DNA of 64,000 nucleotides from Distichodus sexfasciatus (GCA_032718565.1 JAVGVS010000279.1:339827-403826), one strand, 5' to 3'; shown: positions 23,714 through 35,913, counted from the stretch's first letter. Numbers and translations are program-made. Notes: generated by a model from the sequence alone, not told the origin.

Positions 23714-24427
23714 TAATTCTCTTTAACCATAAAACAAACTAAAAGCAATATTAAGGACATAAAGGCAGCGAGCATCAGCTCTGGAGGGCCAAGGGTCCGA
23801 CTGACGAGTTAGATCAAAGAGAACTGCAGCTGTGGATGAGTGCTGCTGAGAAACCACTGAGAAATATCTGCACACACTTCACTTTCTCTCATTTTACACA
23901 CACACACAGACACACACACCGCTGAGCGAGTTTTCCCTGGTTAACTCCTGCAGGGCCACCAGTAATCCCAATCAATTAAACATGCGCTCCGCTTGACTCG
24001 GCCACAGAGGAGGCAAAAGAAGGGATTCGGCCTGAGGGCTCATATGAAAAAATCATGTCTCACCTTTACAAGTGCTCATAAAGACAAATTCCAAAATCAG
24101 CTCTAAAATAAACCTGGCGCTGAGGTGGGCAGAAAGTTTGCTCAGTGGGTTGGAACTTTCTGCAGAGCTTAAATTTTTCACCAATCACTTTTTCTTCTTT
24201 TGTACTATTATCTACCATATTCATCAAGTTACTTCTCTGGCCTCTTTGTTGAACTGATTGGACTTTCAGATTGTAATGATCGTAATCTGCACCAATATTA
24301 TTCAGACCAAAGATGGACCCCTTTTCCACTGCACTGGTGTTGGTGCCGAAGTTGGGAACCGGAATGAAGAATGGAGGATGTATTGCAGGGTATTTGTACA
24401 TCTACAGCAGTTCCATTTTTGAGTCGA

Positions 24428-24652
24428 TTGGCTTGTTGGTAGTGTAACAGTTAGGAAGTTGAGCCCATCATCGGAAGGTCACCATTCCAAGTCCCTGGCA
24501 GGTAAAGCTACCACTAAGGTACTCATGAGCATGATACCGTCCCCAAGCACTGATCCCTGCTCCTTCACGGATCAGTCAAATGTAGAGTTCACATGTGGTT
24601 GTGGCGCACTCTGTGCTGTGGTGTGTTCACAATGACAAATATTCACTCTCTT
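24428..24652 (+). mobile_element. SINE family A, complete
   Basis: GGCTTGTTGGTAGTGTAACA, GTTAGGAAGTTGAGCCCATC, ATTCCAAGTCCCTGGCAGGT, CTAAGGTACTCATGAGCATG and tail GTTCACAATGACAAATATTC. Confidence 0.88.
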
Positions 24653-24879
24653 AAAATTCATCTAATTCTTTTCAGCAACTTTCACTGCTTCCCTAATATC
24701 ATCATTAATCACTTTCTTTCTTTGTAGAGTTGAATATTACACAGAGCAGATTGCTAATAGAGTGTTCTTTGCTTCAGCAGCACCACACAAATCCTGATTT
24801 TACTTCCAACCACTTTGTTCACCTAAAGTCGCCTTGATAACTCCACTCACCTCTTCACATGACATTACAGGTTCTTGGT

Positions 24880-25260
24880 TTCACACCCGCAAAGTTTTGG
24901 TGCCATTCAGAGCCAACTTTGCCACACCAGCACCAATTGTTGCAGCTGCAAAACTAGGCAACTTCCCCAAATTGGAAACTGGAACCAATTCTTCCCTGTG
25001 GAAAAATGTGGCTTCAGTTCCAAATTGGGACTCAGCACCAAAACAGCACCAGAACCACTTTTTTCCAGTGGAAAAATAAGGCAACTTTTCCAACTTGAAA
25101 ACCGGTACCAATGTATTCCCAGTGAAAATAGTGATTTCAGTTCCACCTCGCACCAATATGGCACCAGCACCATCTTTTTCCAGTTCCAAATTAGATATCG
25201 ACACTAGAAATGCACTGGCGCCATTTTTTTAATGGAAAAAAGGTGAAACCTGTTCTGAAT
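24880..25260. repeat. Degenerate internal repeat with CAGTGGAAAA motifs
   Basis: Recurring strings TTCCAAATTGG, GCACCAGAACC/GCACCAGCACC, CCAGTGGAAAAA and AACTTTTCCAACTTG at 60-80 bp intervals. Frames on both strands stay open by chance. Probably a decayed DNA element. Confidence 0.5.
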
Positions 25261-25554
25261 TAGGAACCTGAATTGAACTGGAACTGTTCCGGCAAAGCTG
25301 CAGTTGAAAAGAGACTACATAAGGACTACAGCCCTGAGATTACAGGGGTTTATTTAGTTTTTTTGTGTTGAGAAATGGTGTAAAAGTGTTGCTGAGGAAA
25401 CTGAGAGCATAGTGGCTCTGTTTTTCCTCCCATGTTTTCTTCCCCAGCAATAAGGTCTGTATTTGGGCTTGCTGTGCTGATACTCGTCTGAATTCATTTT
25501 CCAACGTTATATTATTCATTGTGTTTTTTCTGCGTGCTGACCCGCGTTCGGCCG

Positions 25555-25580
25555 CAGTGTGTGTGTGTTTGTGTGTGTCT
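25555..25580. repeat. (GT)n microsatellite
   Basis: Short, with one TTT interruption. Confidence 0.85.
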
Positions 25581-25893
25581 CCACAAACCTCCAGCTAATC
25601 GATTTGCTCATGAAATGATCGGAGTTCCATCTGCTAGTTTCTCTCACTCAAGGTCAGGACCGAGCCGCGCTCAGATAAGATTAAGTAGAAATGATTTCCT
25701 TGTCGACGGCGTATTGACAAACGAAGAGAGGCGGGCGGGGCCTCTATCGGCACTAACCGCCGCTCAAATAAACAAATTGGGCTGGAACAGGAACGGGAAT
25801 GGAAACGGGAATGTGAGCAGGTGAGAGAGGATAAACTGAGTTATCATTCACTCACACAGACACAGCACTGATATAATGGAAGATGCATTTGAA

Positions 25894-26192
25894 ATTACAG
25901 CATTTAGTAGACGCTCTTATCCAGTGAGACTTCCATTTGCTAACAGGGACAGACTCCCTGCAGCAACTTGGGGTGAAGGCTCGTGCTCAGGATGAATCTC
26001 GTTACATCCCTTGGCCCTACCCCTTAGCATGGCGCTTCAAGGGGCACGGGTTGAAACCTACCCCTACGAAATGGAAGACCCCTTCAAGAACATGACACGT
26101 TATGATTAGTCTCCAGTGAATTTTATGTAGGCAAAAGCGCTAGTAGGTAGAATTCAAACCCACAACCTTTTGGCCCAGAGGCGAGAAAAAAC
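25894..26192 (-). mobile_element. SINE family B with an inserted CCCTACCCC repeat
   Basis: Reverse-oriented tail and middle at 25894-25998 (GACGCTCTTATCCAGTGAGA, AACTTGGGGTGAAGGCTCGT), then foreign sequence around 26000-26130 (TGGCCCTACCCCTTAGCATG), then the SINE head at 26130-26192 (TTCAAACCCACAACCTTTTG, GCCCAGAGGCGAG). Confidence 0.75.
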
Positions 26193-26391
26193 CCATCAGC
26201 ACCCATACTTTAAAACTGCAGCTCTGCAAGCTACAAGCTACTTATGATTACAATCACACTAAGCAACTACTGTAAATTCACATTTATTTCTTAGAAATAG
26301 TATTTTACTCTATTTTCTTAACACATAACTTAACAAACTAACTTTTACAGAGGAACTCGGATCGTGCTGGAAAACACAGACATCATGCTGT

Positions 26392-26412
26392 GTATGTGTG
26401 TGTGTGTGTCTT
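26392..26412. repeat. (TG)n microsatellite
   Basis: TGTGTATGTGTG run. Confidence 0.8.
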
Positions 26413-26737
26413 TGTGTATGTGTGTGTATCTGTTCCGCCAGAGATGTTTTGTGATTTATATACTGCTGCTTGGCTGATTGCAACAGCAGAGAATGAAATA
26501 TTCAAATGAGCGGACTCCCAGATGTTCCTCCAGCTTTCCGCACAACAACTTAGTCTGCTGTCAGAGGTTCTGAGAACACTAGCTGTCATACTTTACAACT
26601 GAGTCTGCTTTCTACATGCACACACACACACATTTTACTTCAGTACTTTTGGGGTAATTCCAAATCTCAATTGTTCCTAAATCTAAACCGTAAACTCAGT
26701 AAAAAAACATGAAACGTTTCTGTGTTTTTCAGTTTTG

Positions 26738-26910
26738 GGTGCTGGACCAAGTGGACGTGGATGTGGGTTTGAATCCTACCTCCAGCGCTATCACCACTGG
26801 GTCACTGAGCAAGACCCTTAACCCCAAGTTGCAGAGAGACTGTGTGTGAAATTAGGAAACGGAAGACACTCTGGATAAGAGCATCTGCTAAATGCGGTAA
26901 ATGTAAATAT
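26738..26910 (+). mobile_element. SINE family B, lacking the first bases
   Basis: CTGGACCAAGTGGACGTGGA, GGGTTTGAATCCTACCTCCA (B box), AGCAAGACCCTTAACCCCAA and CTCTGGATAAGAGCATCTGC. Confidence 0.87.
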
Positions 26911-26937
26911 ACTGTATGTCAACAACCAATCAAAAAC

Positions 26938-27106
26938 ATCAGGAGGGTAGCAAAACGGTTAGGGAGTCTGCCCCATCATCGGGTCCTGGACCAGTAAAGG
27001 TACCACTGTGGTACTCATGAGCAAGGTACCATTCCCAAGCACTGCTCCCTGGTGACTGCGCCTTCACAGACGGGTCAAATTCAGTGGTCATACTTGGTTG
27101 TGACAT
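26938..27106 (+). mobile_element. SINE family A, 3' truncated
   Basis: GGAGGGTAGCAAAACGGTTA, GGGAGTCTGCCCCATCATCG, GTAAAGGTACCACTGTGGTA and CTTCACAGACGGGTCAAATT. It follows a family B copy by 28 bp in the same direction. Confidence 0.86.
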
Positions 27107-29510
27107 TGACCTAAAAGGCAAAGGATGATTTTATTGGCGTGTAGTTGACTCTAGTCTTCGGTAGGCTAGAGCTCATCAGCATTCCCTTTTTGTCCTCAAA
27201 TTAAATTCAGCTTATTAACTAACAAACACAGAGGTCATAACCCAAAATCATTATTAGAATGTAGAAACCGCTCATCTCCAGCCCCTGACCCCTAGACGAC
27301 GAACTGGATTATAAAGAGCAATTAAATTGAGTTGAAGGTTTGGGACATTGTGTAAAGCACATGTAAGGCGCTGCATTAAAGAAAAGTGTGGATTAAAAGT
27401 AAAACTAACAGCACCACCATGTGGCTGGTTTTAATGTGAGCTGTGAGGTGGCGCTCAGCACACCATTCACAAATTAACTTTCAAGGATCTGAGTTTCACT
27501 TAAGTGCCAAATTGCTGCTGCGTGCTGATTGGACAGACTCTGGTTCTCTATTTATTACAGGTGTCTCTAGAGCTAATCTGAAGCAGCTGAATCAGGCTTT
27601 TAATCTGGCAAACAAACTAGTCAGAGCAAAGCTCTGTAGTGAAGGGGAAACGAATCGCCCAAAACTCTGCCCATAAATCTTCTCTCTCATCTTTCAAAAC
27701 ACAAATTAAAAGCATATGTTTTCTCGCAGTGTTGTGGCTCTTCTTCCAGCTCCTGAACTCTCAGTGATTCACTCTCTTCCACAGTTTTACTGTAACTGCA
27801 GTGGTTAGACTGTAATGTTCTGTGCTGCTGTATTACTAGATGTAAATGTTGACTGATCTGTTTGCTGTTGTTCTTTGTTTCGTGTCTGAGTATCCGCTCA
27901 TTTATGTGACAAGACCTTGGGTTTGAGTAAGAAGATATATAAATAAAAATTATTCTTGTGGCTCATTTTCCAATCATTATTAAAAAGAAATTTGTCTTTA
28001 AAACCCACTTACATGTTTTCATGAAGACTGACGTTCACCAATACTTTCTAATTTGTGATTTGTTCATGCGTAAGAAAACATAAGAAAAATAACTATCAGT
28101 AAGACACCATCTTATGGACAAAATAAGGATTGACAGTGCCAATGATGGCGCCCCCTTGTTACCAAAATAGGCAACGACAACCTCAATAGTGGAGCCCCCT
28201 TGTGGCCAAAATAGAGACGGGTTTTCATCAAGAATTGCTCGGCTAGACATTTCGTACGCATCATTTACTTGTCTGCGTCTGTTTTTGTTTCCAAAAACCT
28301 GAGATGAGGTTCTGATCCGAAATAAATAAACATGTAAACACGCCTGATGCCCACTCGGGCTCGGAGGGTCGATTGCGCTAATCAGCAGGCTCTCAAATTG
28401 AGAGGGAAATCAGTGCCCAGTCTGCCCACTCCACTGTGCCAACTGCCAACCCTCACTGCCAAGCTGTGTTTGCTAGAATAATGTTTGCTTAATCTCTTCA
28501 CCAGCAAATCTCAAGATCACTGATGAGGTTAGACCTTACCAAATTATTTGATGTGCTGTCCTCTTGACATGTTTTCTGTGGATTCTGATGTCTGATGCCA
28601 ACATGTATAAATGGGCGAAGCATTTCATGAAAACTGTAAACCAAGACACACAGTTAAACCCTTCAGGACAGTGTAATAATTAGGACACATGTGAACCTAT
28701 TAGAACTGTAAAATTTTCAGCTGTAATTATAAATATATGATTACACACTTCAACTTATTAAGCCTTAGGTAATCATTTGTTTCAGGAACGATTTGCTCAA
28801 AGACAACAGATGTACAAATGTGAGGAATTAATTAAGCCTGCAGAAATCTGGATGATTTTTATTAAAAATTTAATTATTTTATTAATAGCAATACCTCTAA
28901 GGATTAAAACCTATAAGGCAAGGCAAGGCCTTATAAATATAAAATACTCAGGAAGTTAGACCACTCAGACTTAACAGTAATAGATTTATGGACGTATGTT
29001 ACATACTATTGTACACAACGAGGGTTGTCATGATACTGAAATTACAAACTTGATACTGATACCCAGGAAAACACATTCTGGTCCTACTTTCCCCAGTGTG
29101 TGTTGATGTAGTGTCACCTTAAAACCATACTAGGGTGTGTGTGGGGGAGGGGGGGCTTCACCCTTTACCCCCTTGGGCCTGTATGGGAAAAGCAGCAGCA
29201 TGGAACGTGAGCTGGACAGAGGCGAGGTCAGGAATATAAACTTGCAGCAGTAACGGCCACATCAAAGGCCCAGCAAGACAACAAACAGAAAATTAAAACA
29301 CAGTGTACTGACACGGCCAGACCGAACTCAGGACCTGTGATATGGAGCCAGCTCCTCTTTTTGTGAGCTGTGGTTTTTACGACATGTATTTTCTGACAAT
29401 ACGAGATGACCGAAACCCTTGCCCGCTCTGCATTGTATCTGCATTCCTTGCAATTGCCCGTTAGTTAAGACACTTGAGTAAAAATTTTAAGAAGAATAAT
29501 TAAACATTAA
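27107..29510. other. No gene recognised
   Basis: About 2.4 kb. At 28140-28215 a twice-repeated GCGCCCCCTTGT / GAGCCCCCTTGTGGCCAAAA suggests decayed repeat; at 29030-29110 GTTGTCATGATACTGAAATT resembles fish hAT debris. No coding evidence. Confidence 0.4.
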
Positions 29511-29627
29511 GGGCCAATTTCTCAGTCAAGGATTAAGCCTAGTCCTAAACTAGCTTTAAGTTTGAATGGTAAATCTCTATTGGTACTACAACTTACTAGG
29601 CTTAATCCATGAGCAAGAAACTAGCCC
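29511..29627. mobile_element. Small MITE with inverted repeats and TAA flanks
   Basis: 117 bp. Left end GGGCCAATTTCTCAGTCAAG then GATTAAGCCTAGT; right end reverse complement GGGCTAGTTTCTTGCTCATG then GATTAAGCCTAGT. About 36 bp pair almost throughout. TAA lies directly on both sides (29508-29510 and 29628-29630). Confidence 0.82.
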
Positions 29628-29670
29628 TAAAAGTATTTGTTTAAATTAATAAAGATTAGTCACTACTTTG

Positions 29671-29882
29671 AGGCAGTTGATAGTGAGTAGTTAGGGAGGT
29701 GATCCTGGTTTAAGCCAGAACTGTAAAGGTACCACTGAGGTACTCATGAGCAAGGTGCCGTCCCAAAGGGATACTGCCCAAAAAGCTGTCCACTGCTTCT
29801 TCATGGATGGGTCAAATGCAGCGATCACATTTGGTTGTGGGACACTCAGTGCTGTGCTGCGATCACAAATAATAACTCACTT
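29671..29882 (+). mobile_element. SINE family A
   Basis: GGCAGTTGATAGTGAGTAGT, GGTACCACTGAGGTACTCAT, GGGTCAAATGCAGCGATCAC and tail GATCACAAATAATAACTCAC. Confidence 0.87.
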
Positions 29883-32095
29883 AAATTTACTTAAATACAA
29901 GAAATATTCCACTCTTCAAACGATGTGCATTCATTTAGTTCTTTTCAAAATATGACCCATTCTCTTAATTCCAAAAAGGCCGAGCAATTTTTAGTTTCAG
30001 GAGTTTTAGGATTTTGCACCAGTTTTGCATCAGTTCCACTGAAGCCTGCAGGAAGTGAAGTCACACATTTTGTACCAGTTTCCAAAGAGATAAAGGTTTT
30101 TCCCTGCACAATATTCCTCATAACACACTACATACTGTTTACATAATGCTTAATACTTACTATTACATATATATATTGTATAATAAGTTGTAGTATATTT
30201 ATTATGGGATTTCTGTGTTTTCATCTGGATGTCCTGTTGCATCAGTAGGACACTATTTTGCTTTCTACTATGTGTTTTTAAGATATGTGGTCTAGATAAA
30301 AAAGCTCTACTCAACTTGATTTTCCTAGTAAAACTAGAGAACACAACTTCCACTATAATCATACCAACTCAAAACATGATTAAACGTTGTATAAATTACA
30401 CCCCACTCCTCCAGGTGCATTTTTGGCAGTTGATTTATGAATTAATGAGAGTAATATGCAGTAAGTGGACTCTAGAGCAACTCTAAATGCCTGGTACAGT
30501 CAAGTGGCACCTTAACAGCAATTAATTGAACGTTGAGCAGCAAGCGCCGGACTATTAGACCACAAAAGAAAGCGAGAGAGAAAGACAAAGTGAGGAGGAA
30601 AGTGAAGAAAGGAAGCTGAAGCGGAGCAGGACGCTAAAAATAGCCGAGCTGGGACCCATTACTGTCAGCATGTACAGCCCTCGGCCCCCCGGGGTTCGGG
30701 ACCGGCCCCCGTAGAGACGGCTGCCGTGCACTTTATGAGGAACTCTGATCTATGAAAGCGTCCTGCTGCGCTCACAATGTCATTTGGTTTCCAGCGTCGA
30801 CCGTTACGCCACCAACACATCACTTACATCATGTAGCCAAAGCCAGTACTGTGTGACATGAGGGCAAAAACATTGAGGTGAAGTGCAGCCTCAACAAACC
30901 ACAAAATCAACCGTTGAAGTTGCCAAAATCCTGTTCTTCCTATATTTGTGATGATTGCAGGGACAGACAACATATCGAACACCAAAAGACACAGTGAAAA
31001 TGAACACAATCCTTCACTCATTTAACATTTACTCATTGCAGGTCACATTTCGTTGTGGTGCACTGTGTGCTGTGCTGTATTCACAATTACAAATAATCAC
31101 TCACTTAATGCAGGTTAATTCAAAGCAAAAGGTGGTTCGTTTGAAGAATCCAAAATTTAAAATATATACTGGTGTAACACTTCCTTTGCTTACTACTCCT
31201 TCATAGTTTTGATATCTTTAATATAAATCTAAATGTAATCACCATTAAGAACCCTAACCCTACCTATTCAATAAACATGTACAGGAAGAAAAAATGAAAA
31301 GATAGAAAAGTTTAAAAGAAAATGAGGAAGAAAAAGGGTCTGACATGTCATTTGTTTTATTCAGGAATGTCACAATTGGAGATTCAATATGAAAAGCAAC
31401 TGACCCAGATTCTGGCCGAGTCGGATCAGAGGGAGGTAAAGTGACTTGTTAAAATGTGGACTGGTGCCGAGAGAGAAGGGAGTCACACAGAAAATAGACA
31501 ATTAGCAAGTGCAGGTTTCCACATTCAGCAGACGGAGGTTCATCTGCACGAAATTCACCGTCTGCAGCAGCTATTAGTGTACAGTGTCCCGTGGGGACGA
31601 GATGCCGCTCCTGCAGGAACACTGCTTTAAAGCTCCGCAGCAAAGAACTACATTAAAGGTTAGAATCCCAATTGTCTAAGAATAGGAGTTAAAGTAGGAT
31701 TTCAGTCTGTTGTTTACCTCCTTCTTCTACCGTTATACTTTTACAGCTGCAGTGGGCAATATGAGCTCAAATCAGTATTTCAATTTAATTAATTAAATTA
31801 ATAAATCAGTTTATTAAAAGAAAAAACTCAATTATGATTAACAAATACTTATTTTGATTTTCTTTCTTTGTTCTTTGCTTTTGTAATTCATTGAAAAGGT
31901 TTGTAAGCATGGTAATAGACAGTAATCAAATGTTGCCAATGCCAACACTCTTTCTTTAGAAACAAATATTACAGCTTTAATTTACAAGTTTATAGTACAA
32001 ACCTAGTCAGTAAACTATGAGGGCAAAAAACTAAATCAATAATTATTCACTAATGATAATTGAGGATTTTATCATGAGTTAAGGAGTTAGAGCAA
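29883..32095. other. No gene recognised
   Basis: Holds a SINE A tail (31040-31107) and otherwise unremarkable AT-rich sequence. A GC-richer patch at 30640-30730 (CGGCCCCCCGGGGTTCGGGA) has no open frame or promoter signal I can support. Confidence 0.35.
31040..31107 (+). mobile_element. SINE family A tail only
   Basis: GGTCACATTTCGTTGTGGTG, CACTGTGTGCTGTGCTGTAT and CAAATAATCACTCACTTAAT. Confidence 0.8.
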
Positions 32096-32381
32096 GCACA
32101 CTATTGTACTTCTTAAGTTTTATCATCATTCCGTTCACCCGTTTTTTGGCCCGCTACTCCTCCCAGGGCTTTCAAGATAGAGACACCGTTCCAACTCTGA
32201 CACGTCGGGACCGATCTGGAATAGCGTGCTTGTTCACAGCTTTATGCTACGCCTTGTCGTTCGTTCGGTATTCCCGTTTTTCCGGCAAAAAAAGGCCCAT
32301 AGGAATGAATGGGAACAATGATGTCATCCACTTCAGCTGTTAGAGTGAGAGCAGCAAAAAAGTTCAAATCCACATTTTAAA

Positions 32382-32708
32382 CACACACACACACAAACAC
32401 ACACACAAACACACACACACTCACACACACACAAACACACACACACTCACACATACACTCACACATACACACACACACAGAAACACATGCACACACAAAC
32501 ACACACACTCACACAAACACACACATACAAACACACTCACAAAAACACACACACAAACACAAACACACACACTCACACACACAAACACACACACACACAA
32601 ACACATACACACAAACACACACACACACACACACAAACACACATACAAACACACACACAAACACACACACTCACACAAACACACACATACAAACACTCAC
32701 AAACACAA

Positions 32709-32739
<31 letters not shown>

Positions 32740-32766
32740 AACACACACACTCACACACACAAACAC

Positions 32767-32799
<33 letters not shown>

Positions 32800-32938
32800 A
32801 ACACACACACACACACTCACACACACAAACACACACACTCACACACACACAAAAACACACACTCACACACACAAACACACACACACACAAACACATACAC
32901 ACAAACACACACACTCACACAAACACACACGCACACAA

Positions 32939-32979
<41 letters not shown>

Positions 32980-33045
32980 CACTAACACATACACACACAC
33001 ACAGAAACACATGCACACACTCACACACACACACAAACACACGAC
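32382..33045. repeat. Interrupted (CA)n array, about 660 bp
   Basis: Long CA repeat broken at irregular intervals by AAACA, ACTCA and ATACA, with higher-order blocks such as CACACAAACACACACATACA that recur. It makes a false 244-codon frame of His-Thr-Gln repeats. It abuts a CpG-rich LTR-like block. Confidence 0.95.
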
Positions 33046-33832
33046 GTCTAGAAGTGAGCAAGCACACTTTGCATTTTCTCTGCGGAAATGCCTCTCTAGT
33101 TGTGTCTGTTGCTCCTCCAGTGTCTTCGGTTAGCTTAGCTTCCCCCGCTAGCTCGCTCCCCACTTCCGGGTTCTCGATGTCTTCACTGCGTGCCCTCGCG
33201 AGTAGGTCACTCCCCGGTTAGAACGCACCCTACTTCCGCGTTTGTTGTCTCACTTCGTGCTTCCTACCTAGCAGGTTAGGGTCTGTTTAGAGCGCACTCG
33301 CTCATTATTGCGTTCAGCTGTAGCTCGTTGCTTTCGGTTTTGGGATTGGGTCGCGCACTAATTTGGTTTGTTAGTTTGTGTTATTTAAACCGGTCGGCCC
33401 GAGGGCGCCCTTGTGTTCGTCACCGTCGTGTTTAAGTGTTGGATTACGTTGGCGGTGTTTCTCGGCGCGGTTGTTATTTTGACCTCCGTTCCGTGTGGCT
33501 TATTTTGGCCTCCGTTTTCGCCCTGGATCCATGTTGTTCTCGTGACTCCCGGTGAGCGTCACTCCGGTCGGACTGCCGTGTGTTTCGTTTCAGTTTCGCT
33601 TCGTGAGTCTTCGAGCGTAAGGACCTCGTTTTTCGGGTTACTCACGGAGGCTTTCTGCGTTACCTGTAGCCGTCGACTGGGAGCACGGGCCCCGTCTTGC
33701 TTTTGTTACCTTGTTCCTGTTTTGTGTGGTTCTTGTCCTGTTTTTCTTGTGTGCACTGCTTCCTTCAAATAAACTGTTTGTTCAACGTTTACCAGCGTTC
33801 TCTCGCCTCCGTGACCACCCGCACCATGACAG
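33046..33832 (+). mobile_element. LTR-like CpG-rich block (probable solo or truncated LTR)
   Basis: About 790 bp, far richer in CG than its surroundings. It has a TATA-like TTATTTAAAC near 33381 and a poly(A) signal AATAAA at 33768-33773, and ends ...GCACCATGACA. The layout mirrors the solo LTR at 1567-2077. No matching TG start or target duplication was found; the left end appears lost in the CA array. Short open frames are not retroviral proteins. Confidence 0.5.
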
Positions 33833-33925
33833 AATTAATCTTGATGTGGCTTTACGCTCACATTGCCCAGACCTGTTTCATGTAATGGTTGATATTTGTT
33901 CATCCCAACAAATGCCTTAAATAAG

Positions 33926-34772
33926 CAGAGGCGGACAGTAATTAAGTAAATTTACTTAAGTAGAGTTGTGTATCTGTACTTCACTTGAGTAATATTTTAT
34001 TTGGAAACTTATGACTTCCACTTCACTACATTTTAAAGACAAATACTGTATTTTTACCTCACTACATTTCTATCAAGGTTCTTGTTACTCGTTACTTTCA
34101 AATCTGTGGATAAAGTGGATGTTATTCCTCCTTTTCTAAAAGGTGTTGGGTTGTTTGGCAGGTGACAGTCTATCAGTAATCAGTAGGGTAACATCACACC
34201 TGTAGACTGGAACTATAAAACCAAGTTCAGACAGTTCTGCTGTTTTCTGTCTTGATTAAACCATTGCTGCTGTTGGAAGGTCATGAAGCTGGAGGTGTAG
34301 AGCTGGGTTTTAAGCAGGTTGGAATGTTAATTTGATGTTGTGAGCTGCATTTTCAGCTACTGCACTGTCCTCCTGATTACCATACACATATGTGTGCACA
34401 CACTGCCAGAGCTGGGTCAGAACACTAGCATGCTGTTTTGTTTGGTGTGTAGCCTTACAATTTATTCATAAAATGAACTAATGACTAGTTTTCTTCATCA
34501 GTGTGAGTTGTTTCATTCTGTAACACGCCACCAATTCCTTATTCTACAGCTTCTACAAGCTAGTCAGAGGCATTAGGTATTATAAGTGTTGCGGCAGTAA
34601 TGTAACAATCCGGTGAAAGATGTACTTTTAATACTTAAGTATTTTTTAAAACAAGTACTTTAACTTAAGTAAAATTTGACTGTACGACTTTCACTTGTAT
34701 TTTAGTAACATCTGACTAGTGGTATCTGTACTTTCACTTAAGTAATGAAGTTAGCTACTTTGTCCACCTCTG
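33926..34772. mobile_element. hAT-type nonautonomous element with 8-bp duplication
   Basis: 847 bp. Left end CAGAGGCGGACAGTAATTAA; right end reverse complement CAGAGGTGGACAAAGTAGCT. The 8-bp target duplication TAAATAAG is perfect (33918-33925 and 34773-34780), as expected for hAT elements. Subterminal strings of TACTTAAGTA and GTACTTTCACTTAAGTA repeat in both orientations. No transposase. Confidence 0.92.
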
Positions 34773-34780
34773 TAAATAAG

Positions 34781-35913
34781 TAGCAAGTAATATTCTAATG
34801 ATTGACTTTAAATTACTCGCCAATGATGGAGATCTTTACCTCTATTGCCTCAAGTCCAACACCTCAGTCTTCGAACAGCCCGATCCCATTTTATCCTGTG
34901 ACTATTCCCTTGGCCACCCTGTGACTATTCCGTTAGCCACTCAGACTAGTCTTTACTTAATTCTGGGAGCGTCCCCCACAGAATGGAAACTATATATTTT
35001 TTTCGGTTCCTTGGAATTGAACCCCTCTTTTTGGTTCCCTGAGCACCACGTGGAATCACTCTCCCGTCCCCGTAGGTTCGGGCAGTCTCTGCCCACGGAC
35101 TCTTGGCAATCGGTCTTTGCTCAAAGGCTGAGAAAGTATTTCACTTGTGTTTCCCCCTTTTTATTTTATTTATTTATTTAATATTTTTTACATTTATTTT
35201 AGTATTTTAACTGCTCGAGAGATTCTGACTGACCAAAAAAAGTCAAAAAATTGAGAAAATTGTATCCTAACTGAACTAAAATGTTTGTGATATTTGTGAT
35301 CTTGATTTGAGGTGACAACGCCCAGCTCTACTACAGTGTCATTGGAGACTAAAGCAGGACTGGGATACGTTGTGGTGTTAGACACACACCTGGACATGTT
35401 TTTGATAATCTTGAGTGACAGACATGAGCAGCACTGATGCAATTTAGTGTGAAATAAGGCAATGTCATGCAGTATGTTCTGACTGGAAAACCAGGGAATA
35501 CACACATTGGGAACGGGAAATCTACAGGTTCGCTGTAATGACCACATGATGTACGAGCACCATAAACAAAGAGGTGTAATGCACCAGGAGTCCAGTCGGC
35601 ACCGCCACGGGGCCCTAATATCAATTAATGAGACGGAACCGGACTGCAGAGTTAGAACATGACCCTATAACAGGCCTGCAGGGCCAGCAGATAATTAGCA
35701 GCTGGGGAAAAAGACAGTAAAGTGGAGAGTTGGTCAGGAGAAAACTCCACAATGTCTGCACCAAACAACACAAGAGAAAGTCTGGTATAAGGGTCACAAG
35801 TCTGGTAGAAAGGAGTTTTATTATTATTGGTCAAAAGGCAACCTATTCCCCTACTTTCAGGTCAGATAAAATTGCTAATTATTTCTTTAAAAATAAATGT
35901 AATTCTCTACTTA
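34781..35913. other. No gene recognised
   Basis: A 127-codon frame at 34798-35181 contains a 24-bp near-repeat (CTGTGACTATTCC twice) but no recognisable domain. An ATTT-rich run lies at 35155-35205. Confidence 0.35.

Noticed and set aside
32487..33221. A 244-codon frame of His-Thr-Gln repeats
   Set aside because: It is the translation of an interrupted CA array; the minus strand gives equally long Cys-Val frames. Composition is purely that of the repeat.
33413..33772. 119-codon frame in GC-rich DNA
   Set aside because: Lies inside the LTR-like block between TATA-like and poly(A) signals; no retroviral or cellular motif, and overlapping frames are equally open.
34798..35181. 127-codon plus-strand frame
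   Set aside because: No recognisable domain, no splice sites in phase with neighbours and a duplicated CTGTGACTATTCC segment; may be repeat debris.
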